Below are positions 47,301-53,970 of a stretch of DNA of 64,000 nt, in pieces. The position numbers and the translations under genes were made by a program. The first letter of the stretch is position 1, and each line of letters opens with the position of its first letter. The stretch is from assembly GCF_011927955.1 (NCBI RefSeq), contig NZ_JAATJN010000001.1, positions 1,426,001 through 1,490,000 of the forward strand, in the 5' to 3' direction. The notes beneath the pieces are model-generated. The model made no database searches. It was not told where the DNA came from and worked only from the letters and a program-made list of their open reading frames with translations. This stretch comes from Brevibacterium marinum (GTDB lineage: Bacteria; Actinomycetota; Actinomycetes; Actinomycetales; Brevibacteriaceae).

Positions 47301-49147
47301 GAATGGACGATGGGAACCATCCGACCTCGGTGCAGGAGCGCCTCGGCGAGTTCCTGCCTCGGATGGAGCTGTCCAATTCCTACCGTCAGTCGCCGGTCGG
47401 ACTCATCGACCTGGCGAACCGTCATTTCTATGATTCGACGATCACGACGATGCCGACCGCGCACACGGGCGAAGGGACCGGCCTCGAATTCTCCTACGTC
47501 GCCGACGGCAGGGGGCCGACCGACATCGGCACCGGTCGCGTCGAGAGCCCTGATGCCGAGGTCAAACGCGTCGTCGAACTCGTGCTCAAACATGCACGGA
47601 ACCGTTCGCGCGAATCACTGGCCGTCGTCGCGCTCACGGCCCATCACGCCCAGCGAGTGGCCACAGCGATCTCGCGGGCGATGAAGGATCTGCCGTACGT
47701 CGCGGCGTTCTTCAACGATTCGAGCAAGGAACCCTTTGTGGTCACCGATGCCGAGCGTGTTCAGGGCATGTCCCGTGACGCCGTGATCTTCACCCTCGGC
47801 TACGGTCGAACCCTCCACGGCCGGGTCATCCACGACTTCGGGGCGCTGTCCGGGCCCGACGGCGAGAGAATCCTTGCGGCGACGATGACGCGTGCCCGGA
47901 CCCGACTGACCGTGGTCTCGAGCATCGAGTCCGAGGACTTCGACATGCACCGGTTGAGCGGGGGAGCGGCCCTGCTGCCACGACTGCTCGATGAGATCGC
48001 CGCGGGAGGAGTCCGACAGCCGGGGCCCCACGGTGAGATCTATGATCCGCTCTTCAACGACATCGCGGATCGGCTGCTGCAGCTCGGCGTCGTCGCCCAC
48101 GAACATTACAACGGCATCGACCTGGCCGTCGCGAACTCGACCGAGGACGAGCACGGGATGATCATCGCCGTCGCAGGTGACGGGCCTGAATACGCATCGA
48201 TTCGGAGCCTGCGCCAACGTGAACGCGTCGTGCCTGAACAGCTGGCCCGCCGGGGATGGAAATTCATGCGCGTGTGGTCGACCGATGCCTTCGTCGACCC
48301 GCAGACGGAAACCGAGAAGATCTTCGACGCATGGAAGGCCACGGTCGAGAAGATGAGTCCTCAGGCCGTCCTCAATGCGGCACGCGCCGCCTCGGTCGTC
48401 GTCGGACGCACCGGCAGTCGGCCCAAGCTGGTGCCCGGGCTGCCCATGCACAAATACTCGGAATCCAGCCTCGACGCGATGATCGATTGGGTCCAGTCCG
48501 ATGCCGTCGTCCGCGGCGATGGCGAGATCAAGGACCTCCTTCGCACGGCGTTGGCGCAGAAGGGCAGCTCGAGTCGCGGAGACTCCCAACTGCAGGCCGC
48601 CGTCGACCGGTACCGTCAACGTCATGCTCGGGCGAAGAAGGTCACCGGCGCCGAGGTGCTCGTGCCCGAATCGGATCAGCGCAGTCCCATGGAGGAAGAG
48701 GTCGTACCCACCTTCGACACGGGCAAGATCCGGGCCGACGAGCTGCGTCAGGCCGGTCTGATCGAGACGGCGAGCAATGATCAGGTGCCGAGCCCGGAAG
48801 CGCGGGATGCTCCGACGGGACCATCGGACGCGTCGACGGGTGCTTCGGAAGCGTCGATAGGTGCTTCGGACTCGCTGGCGGGACCGCGAGAAGCCGCCGG
48901 GGATGGCGCGGAGTCGGCTGCCGGCGAGCAGCAGACAGCGTCTGCCGGGGAAGCAGCGAACGGTGGGCAGGAGTCGGCGTCTGCCGGACAGGACTCGGCG
49001 TCGGATGCGCAGGATCCGAGCGGGAACGCGCGGGGACCGACCGAAAATGGTCGAGAGTCGACCGGCAGAGGGCAGGGCGCGAAGACCGTGCGTCCCAGTG
49101 CTGCCGATATCGAACCGAACACGGATGACTCGCAGCGGGATGAGTGA
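44363..49147 (+). CDS. very large DUF4011/helicase-like protein with degenerate motifs
   Basis: 1594 residues. The N-terminal ~220 resemble DUF4011 (GIQAAHLAIGFASW and GEGIMINPALVQHL). An acidic Ala/Glu linker covers about 250-370. A superfamily 1 core follows: P-loop SPPGTGATQ (about 402-410, Lys replaced by Ala), about 500 helical residues, motif II VVIADAG (about 932, DE altered), motif III ISLGDSRLLGP, motif IV NSYRQSP, motif V RVQGMSRDAVIFTLGYGR, and motif VI ATMTRARTRLTVVSS. A restriction-endonuclease-like module near 1240-1315 (IAVAGDGPEYASIRSLRQRER, RVWSTDAF) lacks obvious catalytic acids. It may bind nucleic acid without canonical ATPase activity. Confidence 0.8.
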   Translation: MPDSDVDDQFPELDDVYAEWKQQAAHLGGRDTMLHFRDSRDGSIDLSGAHPSGLAQLLAGRATRLSSLVRDHEILADARRRAKSIRSKAEQLDNERGIQAAHLAIGFASWTEKDSKYKFNAPVVMRHVTLVPRGSRVEDFEVVLGEGIMINPALVQHLSEVYDLDVPVDEWIEATGGPHGFDPGPALDRLRDLAQPVPGLRINHRFIVSTFANIASPFISDYLPTQHPILRALAGDEEVRSALGGPSYVPTPRAEARTEPDEDEFSEPTVRISDGSLPGAGGVQDTASEEKDTATETAGDSDVAEPDASSKDAAAKAPAAEDAGTETAAAAAPEAEDADPEAAEDLAADADDDDVVPAALKEPVTPLPDRKPQEEFLVIDVDGDQQAVVDAAVSGRSVVVDSPPGTGATQVAVAVATTLAHTGKSVLFLAQNADALDDFSTRLGEVGLRDFAVDTRKGTGEISRQLVGLIGSAEKAERPDLSGLLNELNEQRATLTEHVSSLHRRREPWDVSVYETMQHLAELTSGDDSPQTPVRFGEEVLGASDERRSALRGKLGELAALGAFTLDVEDTVWFGADLKSVEEAEAARTVAERLGRTIPDLVTAVEPVLSKAELNPRRNLNDWSRAIKVLLRVRTTLDSFIPDIYDHRLDDLIAATGTSEYRSEAGIEMGMFQRKRLKKSANEFLRPGADLADLHSALVDVRSQRIILQDLAGHDGRPQIPRGVLEADEILQNVEADIATIAPVLETTPDGGDLDSMLIEELQARTEAMGRDSENLAELPERSRIQRELSEEGLSDLLTDLRRRKVDTNLVGPEFDLAYWASVLQRMASEDPQVGRHDGEALHDVAEGFRENDRAFVAAGASRLRYNHAQAWRRGIDNDPISAGVIKQELLSPHTSVQTMSTRAPELLTTLAPVWMASPYTVPELFSALPLFDAVVIADAGRLSVADVVPGITRARQVISLGDSRLLGPRPFSIAVDRWGMDDGNHPTSVQERLGEFLPRMELSNSYRQSPVGLIDLANRHFYDSTITTMPTAHTGEGTGLEFSYVADGRGPTDIGTGRVESPDAEVKRVVELVLKHARNRSRESLAVVALTAHHAQRVATAISRAMKDLPYVAAFFNDSSKEPFVVTDAERVQGMSRDAVIFTLGYGRTLHGRVIHDFGALSGPDGERILAATMTRARTRLTVVSSIESEDFDMHRLSGGAALLPRLLDEIAAGGVRQPGPHGEIYDPLFNDIADRLLQLGVVAHEHYNGIDLAVANSTEDEHGMIIAVAGDGPEYASIRSLRQRERVVPEQLARRGWKFMRVWSTDAFVDPQTETEKIFDAWKATVEKMSPQAVLNAARAASVVVGRTGSRPKLVPGLPMHKYSESSLDAMIDWVQSDAVVRGDGEIKDLLRTALAQKGSSSRGDSQLQAAVDRYRQRHARAKKVTGAEVLVPESDQRSPMEEEVVPTFDTGKIRADELRQAGLIETASNDQVPSPEARDAPTGPSDASTGASEASIGASDSLAGPREAAGDGAESAAGEQQTASAGEAANGGQESASAGQDSASDAQDPSGNARGPTENGRESTGRGQGAKTVRPSAADIEPNTDDSQRDE

Positions 49148-49370
49148 CGAGAACCTCGACGAGCAGCCGTCCGAGGACGCACACGAACAAGATCCGGACC
49201 ACCTCGGTGAGGCAGCCGCCGAAGACGAACGCGAGGGCCAGCAGCAGACGCAGGCTCGTCTCGACGCGGCCCTGCGGAGATATCGTGCCACCCTGCGCAA
49301 TGAGGCCGAAACCGGCAACGAGGGTTTCAGCGCGGATTACTACAAGTCGCAGAAGCCCCCGCACTGGTAG
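49140..49370 (+). CDS. small charged protein coupled to the helicase-like gene
   Basis: 76 residues; its ATG lies 8 bases inside the end of the helicase-like gene. It is very acidic and Gln-rich (DEQPSEDAHEQDPDHLGEAAAEDE), then has a helix RLDAALRRYRATLRNEAE and a conserved-looking end GFSADYYKSQKPPHW. Family not named; I recall similar tails in short actinobacterial proteins. The overlap implies translational coupling and a shared function. Confidence 0.7.
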   Translation: MSDENLDEQPSEDAHEQDPDHLGEAAAEDEREGQQQTQARLDAALRRYRATLRNEAETGNEGFSADYYKSQKPPHW

Positions 49371-49472
49371 CCGACGACCCTGTTGTGAATCGGCGTTCGG
49401 CGTCAATTGCGGCCGGTGTCGTCGCCTCGTCATCGTGGGGTCCAGGCCGGTTCGCCGGTCTCCGCATACAGA

Positions 49473-49509
49473 AGAAGGCCCGCTTCCCAAGGAGGGAAAC
49501 GGGCCTTCT
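49473..49509 (-). terminator. terminator after mscL
   Basis: On the minus strand AGAAGGCCCG pairs perfectly with CGGGCCTTCT around a 17-base loop and ends in TTCT, a weak T-tract. It lies 13 bases after the mscL stop. Confidence 0.7.
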
Positions 49510-49521
49510 GACCGGCTGCGC

Positions 49522-49998
49522 TCAGTGGCGAGGGGGATCCGTCGACTCGGTGTCGTCGAAGGGGCCGGGCGTGCTGGCGGGCCCCTCGGCAGGGCCGCCG
49601 GCGGTGGTCGCCGCCTGAGTCCGGAGGATTTCGCGGATGTCGCCGAGCAGGTCCTCGGCGGTCGGAGGGACTTCCTCCTCCGGGGCCCCGCGCTTGCGCA
49701 GTTCGTTGAGCTTATTCATCGGAACGATGATGATGAAGTAGACGATGGCGGCCACGATCAGGAAGTTGATCGCCGCGGTGATCACGGCACCCAGATCGAT
49801 GGTCGTCTCGGGGACATCGGGCTTGATCTGGAAGCTCAGCGCTGGACCTTCTGCACCGCCGACGGCGGCGATCAGCGGATTGATGATCTTGTCGGAGAAG
49901 GCCGTCACGATCGCAGTGAAGGCGCCTCCGATGATCACCGCGGTTGCGAGTTCGACGACATTGCCCTGAAGAATGAAGTCTCTGAATCCTTTGAGCAT
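49522..49998 (-). CDS. mscL: large-conductance mechanosensitive channel MscL
   Basis: 158 residues. It starts MLKGFRDFILQGNVVELATAVIIGGAFTAIV, the S1 helix and first membrane helix of MscL. A second membrane helix is AAINFLIVAAIVYFIIIVPMNKLNEL. The C-terminal cytoplasmic region (about 105-158) is longer than in E. coli and Pro/Thr-rich. The pentamer opens at high membrane tension to release solutes on hypo-osmotic shock. The in-frame upstream extension lacks family similarity, so I start at MLKGF. Confidence 0.95.
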   Translation of the reverse strand: MLKGFRDFILQGNVVELATAVIIGGAFTAIVTAFSDKIINPLIAAVGGAEGPALSFQIKPDVPETTIDLGAVITAAINFLIVAAIVYFIIIVPMNKLNELRKRGAPEEEVPPTAEDLLGDIREILRTQAATTAGGPAEGPASTPGPFDDTESTDPPRH

Positions 49999-50193
49999 TG
50001 GAGGCACCCTTTCGGCGTATATGCAAACCATAATGCTGAATAGAACACTGCTATTACGTTTATATGATACACACAGATAACTCACCAGTTTGCATGATGA
50101 CATGCAAGTTAGTCGCCGTGTCCGAATCGGGTCAGGACCGAGCCGGATGACCTCGTCATCTCAGCCTCACGCCACGGCGACGCCGGTTGCGGG

Positions 50194-50823
50194 TCAGCGC
50201 GGCAGGATCGCGAAGCTGATCGGCATCCCGGCGAATTCGGCGATCCGACCAGCATCGTCCGAGGACAGCATCACCGAAACAAGCTGTCCTGATTCCGCAG
50301 AAATGCCATCGGCTTTCTCGACGAGGCGAGCTATCGTCACTTCTTCCACGACGACCTCGGAACCGCCGTCGGGCAGCGAGCTGAACAGACGAATGCGCTG
50401 ACCCGGCTGCAGGAGTGCCGCCGAGGCGTCGTCGGCCAAGCGCACGGGCATGAGCAGATCGGTGCTGTCCTCGGGAAGCGCCTGCTGGTCGAGGACGGCC
50501 GACCGAGTCACCGGCGAACCCTCGGACAATCCGGCCGAGGTGCGTTTATGCTCGGCTTCCGACACCGAGGTGAAGGACTTCTCCGGCACGAGCGATGCCG
50601 GAAATTCGACGACCGCCAGGTCCTGGGACCCGAGTTCTGAACCCGGCGGCAGATCCCTGTTGGCGACGACGATGGCCGTTCCGTCCTGATCCGGGGTCAG
50701 AATCCAGACCACAAGAGCACACGCACATGCGAAGCACACGGCAGCGAGTACCCGCTGCGGCTTGATGCGTGCGGACTTCGACCAGGTTGAGGTTCTGGCC
50801 CTGATACGGCGGATGATTCCCAT
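50194..50823 (-). CDS. SAF-domain protein (CpaB/RcpC-like)
   Basis: 209 residues. A basic N-terminus (RRIRARTSTWSKSARIKPQ) and one membrane helix (about 23-42) precede a SAF domain: VVANRDLPPGSELGSQDLAVVEFPASLVP. The C-terminal half has RLADDASAALLQPGQRIRLF. It is similar to the CpaB/RcpC proteins of Flp pilus assembly, but no pilus genes adjoin it. In actinobacteria it recurs next to fmdB and mscL. The outer location and partner are unknown. Confidence 0.85.
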   Translation of the reverse strand: MGIIRRIRARTSTWSKSARIKPQRVLAAVCFACACALVVWILTPDQDGTAIVVANRDLPPGSELGSQDLAVVEFPASLVPEKSFTSVSEAEHKRTSAGLSEGSPVTRSAVLDQQALPEDSTDLLMPVRLADDASAALLQPGQRIRLFSSLPDGGSEVVVEEVTIARLVEKADGISAESGQLVSVMLSSDDAGRIAEFAGMPISFAILPR

Positions 50824-51081
50824 GCCCTGAGCCTGAACCGGCGCTCGGACGCAGATCAAGGGCTGAGAACCTGCCTGTGGACGGCCGTGAACCGTGCACA
50901 GGTGGAATGCACATGAGTGCAGCGGCTGTCCACAGTCGAACCGCACGCAAGTCGACCGTCGGCAGAGCGGGACAGCCACGGGAGTCGGACCGGGGTGGAT
51001 CGGTGCGGGTCAGCCTGCGGAGGCTTGGGGGAGCGCCAGCGTAGGTTTGGGCCGGCCGCTGGAAGTGCTGTGCTGTGCAGG
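50824..51081. other. 258-base intergenic region
   Basis: A gap between the FmdB and SAF genes, both on the minus strand. It holds short repeats of GTCAACCTGCGGAGG and GTCAGCCTGCGGAGG type (around 51008-51022 and 51078-51092), the second overlapping the FmdB 3' end. I see no other feature. Confidence 0.4.
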
Positions 51082-51453
51082 TCAACCTGCGGAGGTGCTC
51101 GCCGCCTTGGTGCCCACGGCGGTGGACTCCGACGAGGAAGACGAAGATTCCGAAGCGCTCGATGAGCTCGAGGACTCCGAACCCGAGGACTCCGAATGCG
51201 AGGACTCCGAGCTCGTTGACTCCAAGTTCGACTTGTGCGAAGAGTTCGACGACGAGGACGCGGTGTTCGAGCTGCCCGCGCGGGAGTCGGTGGCATAGAA
51301 GCCTGAACCCTTGAAGCTGATTCCCACGGTGCCGAAGACCTTCTTCAGGCGGCCCTGGCACTCGGGGCAGATCGTGAGCGAATCATCGCTGAAGTCTTGG
51401 TGGATATCAAAAGCATGACCACAGCTTTTGCATGCATAGGAGTAAACGGGCAT
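51082..51453 (-). CDS. FmdB-family zinc-ribbon protein with Ser-rich tail
   Basis: 123 residues. The FmdB zinc ribbon (1-45) is MPVYSYACKSCGHAFDIHQ followed by CPECQGRLKKVFG, with two CxxC pairs. The last ~65 residues are almost wholly Ser, Glu and Thr (SSSESTAV and similar), a low-complexity tail. FmdB proteins were once thought to be regulators; the role is unknown. It lies between the SAF and cyclo-ligase genes on the same strand, a conserved actinobacterial order. Confidence 0.88.
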   Translation of the reverse strand: MPVYSYACKSCGHAFDIHQDFSDDSLTICPECQGRLKKVFGTVGISFKGSGFYATDSRAGSSNTASSSSNSSHKSNLESTSSESSHSESSGSESSSSSSASESSSSSSESTAVGTKAASTSAG

Positions 51454-51574
51454 TCGAGACCTTTCTTCGACGAGAAGATTATAGTCCACCGCACTCGTCC
51501 GCGCTCAACGCGAGTGGTGAGGAGCCTGAGCGCGCCCTGCCTCGTCCACAGGCCGACGCACATGAGTGGGAGAC

Positions 51575-52267
51575 TCATACGAGGGTGTGGACCCCGGCGT
51601 CGGTGACCGCTCGGGCGATCTGCAGGTCCCAGGGATCGACCGTGAGCCCGGGAAGGTCGAGCTCGGAGGCGAAGCACACGCCGTAGACGGCGGTCTGATC
51701 CCTCGTCGCCAACGGCACTTCACCCTGCGGACCGAAGGTGCGGTCGTAGAATCCGCCCCCATTTCCCAAGCGGGCGCCCCCGGCACCGAACCCGAGGGCG
51801 GGGACGAATGCCAGGTCAAGGGCCACCTCGGCGGTGAGGAGCTCGGTCGCGGTCAGCTCGGATGCGGGCTCACGGATGCCCCAGTTGCCCTGCGGTTCGA
51901 GGGTGGCCATGGCATCGGCGACGGACCCGAACGTGAGGGCGTGACCGATCTTCGTGACCACGGGCAGGTAGACGCTCCCGCCGTGGGCGAGGAACCGGTC
52001 GATGACCGAATCCAAACCGGGTTCGCCGGAAAGGGCGGCGTAGGCGAGCATCGAGCGTCCGGCCAGGTCCAGATCGGGCCAGAACTGCTCGACCTGCTGC
52101 CAAGCGGCCTCGGCAACCGATGAAGCGGCGCCAGCAATCGGTGAAGCGGCGCCGGCGACCGAGGAAGCGGCCGCGGGGATTGCGGGGTCGGAGACAGCCC
52201 TGTCGGCGCGTTCGGAACGTATGCGCGCCCGCAACTGCGCCTTCGAAGTTTCTGCATCCACCCTCAC
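51575..52267 (-). CDS. 5-formyltetrahydrofolate cyclo-ligase
   Basis: 230 residues. The family motif GFGAGGARLGNGGGFYDRTF (ATP/phosphate loop and catalytic area) is intact near residue 170. PALGF precedes it. The enzyme makes 5,10-methenyl-THF from 5-formyl-THF with ATP. GTG 52267 is the longest start; GTG 52261 is an alternative. Residues about 31-54 are an Ala/Ser insertion coded by three 21-bp tandem repeats. It diverges from galU with only about 40 bases between them. Confidence 0.92.
   Translation of the reverse strand: MRVDAETSKAQLRARIRSERADRAVSDPAIPAAASSVAGAASPIAGAASSVAEAAWQQVEQFWPDLDLAGRSMLAYAALSGEPGLDSVIDRFLAHGGSVYLPVVTKIGHALTFGSVADAMATLEPQGNWGIREPASELTATELLTAEVALDLAFVPALGFGAGGARLGNGGGFYDRTFGPQGEVPLATRDQTAVYGVCFASELDLPGLTVDPWDLQIARAVTDAGVHTLV
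52113..52175. repeat. three in-frame 21-bp tandem repeats
   Basis: Units at 52113-52133, 52134-52154 and 52155-52175 share GAAGCGGC and encode, on the minus strand, AASSVAG-like heptapeptides in the cyclo-ligase N-terminal part. They keep the reading frame. Confidence 0.85.
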
Positions 52268-52308
52268 CAGCCTAATCCGATGCGCCTGGATTGGTTAAGA
52301 TGAACAGC

Positions 52309-53211
52309 ATGAGTGATGATTCGCGACGCAAAGTGCGCAAGGCCGTGATCCCTGTCGCCGGTCTGGGTACCCGCTTTCTCCCAGCGACCAAGGCGACGCC
52401 CAAGGAGATGCTGCCCGTCGTCGACAAGCCCGCCATCCAGTACGTCGTCGAAGAGGCGGCCGACGCCGGACTGCAGGACCTTCTCATGATCACCGGACGC
52501 AACAAGCGGCCCCTCGAAGATCACTTCGACCGCGTCGACGGTCTCGAGGCGGCATTGGCGAAGAAGGGCGATGACAAGAAACTCGCGGCGGTTCGCCACG
52601 CCTCCGAACTCGCCGACATCCACTATGTCCGCCAGGGCGATCCGAAGGGCCTGGGCCATGCCGTGCTCAAGGGCCGCCAGCACGTGGGCGACGAGCCCTT
52701 CGCGGTTCTGCTCGGCGACGATCTCATCGACGAGCGCAGCCCGATCCTGCCGAAGATGATCAGCGTGGCGGAGGAGACCGGCGGCAGCGTCGTCGCACTC
52801 CTGGAAGTCCCGCCCGAGGCGATCCACCTCTACGGCTGCGCCGCCGTCGAAGCCACCTCAGATGACGAGGTCGTCAAGGTCACCGGCCTGGTGGAGAAGC
52901 CAGAGCAGGGTGAGGCTCCGTCGAACTTCGCGATCATCGGCCGCTACGTCCTCGCACCCGAGATCTTCGACGTTCTCGAGACCACCGAACCCGGCCGCGG
53001 CAACGAAATCCAGCTCACCGACGCCCTTCAGGACCTGGCCGGGGAAGACGGCGGCAACGGGGTCTACGGAGTCGTGTTCAAGGGTGCTCGGTACGACACG
53101 GGAGACAAGCTCGATTACCTCAAGGCCGTCGTGCAGATCGCCAGCGCTCGCGATGACCTCGGAGCCGACCTCAACAGTTGGCTCAAGGAATACGTGGCGA
53201 GCCTCGACTGA
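52309..53211 (+). CDS. galU: UTP-glucose-1-phosphate uridylyltransferase
   Basis: 300 residues. It has the nucleotidyltransferase motif VAGLGTRFLPATKATPKEMLPVVDKPAIQY, GHAVLKGRQHVGDEPFAVLLGDDL with the metal Asp, VEKPE, and the C-terminal GARYDTGDKLDYLKA. It makes UDP-glucose for wall polymers, trehalose and glycolipids. ATG 52300 and TTG 52291 are other possible starts; none has a good ribosome site and the mRNA may be leaderless. In related genomes a moeA/glp gene follows; here it does not. Confidence 0.95.
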   Translation: MSDDSRRKVRKAVIPVAGLGTRFLPATKATPKEMLPVVDKPAIQYVVEEAADAGLQDLLMITGRNKRPLEDHFDRVDGLEAALAKKGDDKKLAAVRHASELADIHYVRQGDPKGLGHAVLKGRQHVGDEPFAVLLGDDLIDERSPILPKMISVAEETGGSVVALLEVPPEAIHLYGCAAVEATSDDEVVKVTGLVEKPEQGEAPSNFAIIGRYVLAPEIFDVLETTEPGRGNEIQLTDALQDLAGEDGGNGVYGVVFKGARYDTGDKLDYLKAVVQIASARDDLGADLNSWLKEYVASLD

Positions 53212-53300
53212 CACCGAACCGGCACGCGTGCGACGGACATGATGGACAGGCTCGACTGGAGTGGGGCGCACATTGAGCATGCGAGAGCGGAGGCAGTCGT

Positions 53301-53897
53301 TTGTGGCCGGTCATCCTGACTGATCAGCAGTCCGACATCGTGCTGCGCCCACTGCAGCGGCGCGACGAGAGCCAATGGCGGGACGTCCGCAGGCGCAACC
53401 GCAACTGGCTGCGTCCCTGGGATGCGACCCTGCCGATCCCCGGACAGGAGCTCCCGGGGTTTCGGGCCATGATCCGAATGTCCGACAAGCAGGCCAAACG
53501 CGGACTCTCCGTACCCCTGGCGATCGAGGTCGGCGGCCGATTCCGCGGTCAGCTCACCGTTTCGAGCATCAGCTGGGGCTCCATCCTCAGCGGACAGATC
53601 GGCTACTGGATCGATTCGCAGGTGGCCGGCCGCGGCATCACTCCCATCGCTGTCGCCATGGCCGCCGATCACTGCCTCTTCGCCCTCGGCCTGCACCGCA
53701 TCGAAATCAACATCCGCCCCGAGAACACGGCCAGTCTGCGCGTGGTCGAGAAACTCGGCTTCCGCGACGAGGGCCTGCGGGAGAAGTACATGCACATCGA
53801 CGGCAGATGGTGCGACCATCGCACGTTCGCGTTGGTCACCGAGGACGTCCCGCAGGGGGTTCTCGCCGCGTATCGACACAGTCGGAGAAACATGTGA
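53301..53897 (+). CDS. RimJ/RimL-type N-acetyltransferase
   Basis: 198 residues from a TTG with GGAGG upstream. GNAT fold: LRPLQRRDESQWRDVRRRNRNWLRPWDAT at the start, the acetyl-CoA region QIGYWIDSQVAGRGITPIAVAMAADHCLFALGLHRIEI, and NTASLRVVEKLGFRDEGLREKYMHIDGRW. The QVAGRG motif stands for the usual Q/RxxGxG/A. RimJ-like enzymes acetylate N-terminal residues. Its position between galU and the SepX-like gene is conserved in actinobacteria. Confidence 0.9.
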   Translation: MWPVILTDQQSDIVLRPLQRRDESQWRDVRRRNRNWLRPWDATLPIPGQELPGFRAMIRMSDKQAKRGLSVPLAIEVGGRFRGQLTVSSISWGSILSGQIGYWIDSQVAGRGITPIAVAMAADHCLFALGLHRIEINIRPENTASLRVVEKLGFRDEGLREKYMHIDGRWCDHRTFALVTEDVPQGVLAAYRHSRRNM

Positions 53898-53970
53898 ACT
53901 CGGTGCCTGTTTGACCGACACACCACGGTCCTTCACGGCATAGCTGATCCGGGCGCTCTAGGGTTGCAGT

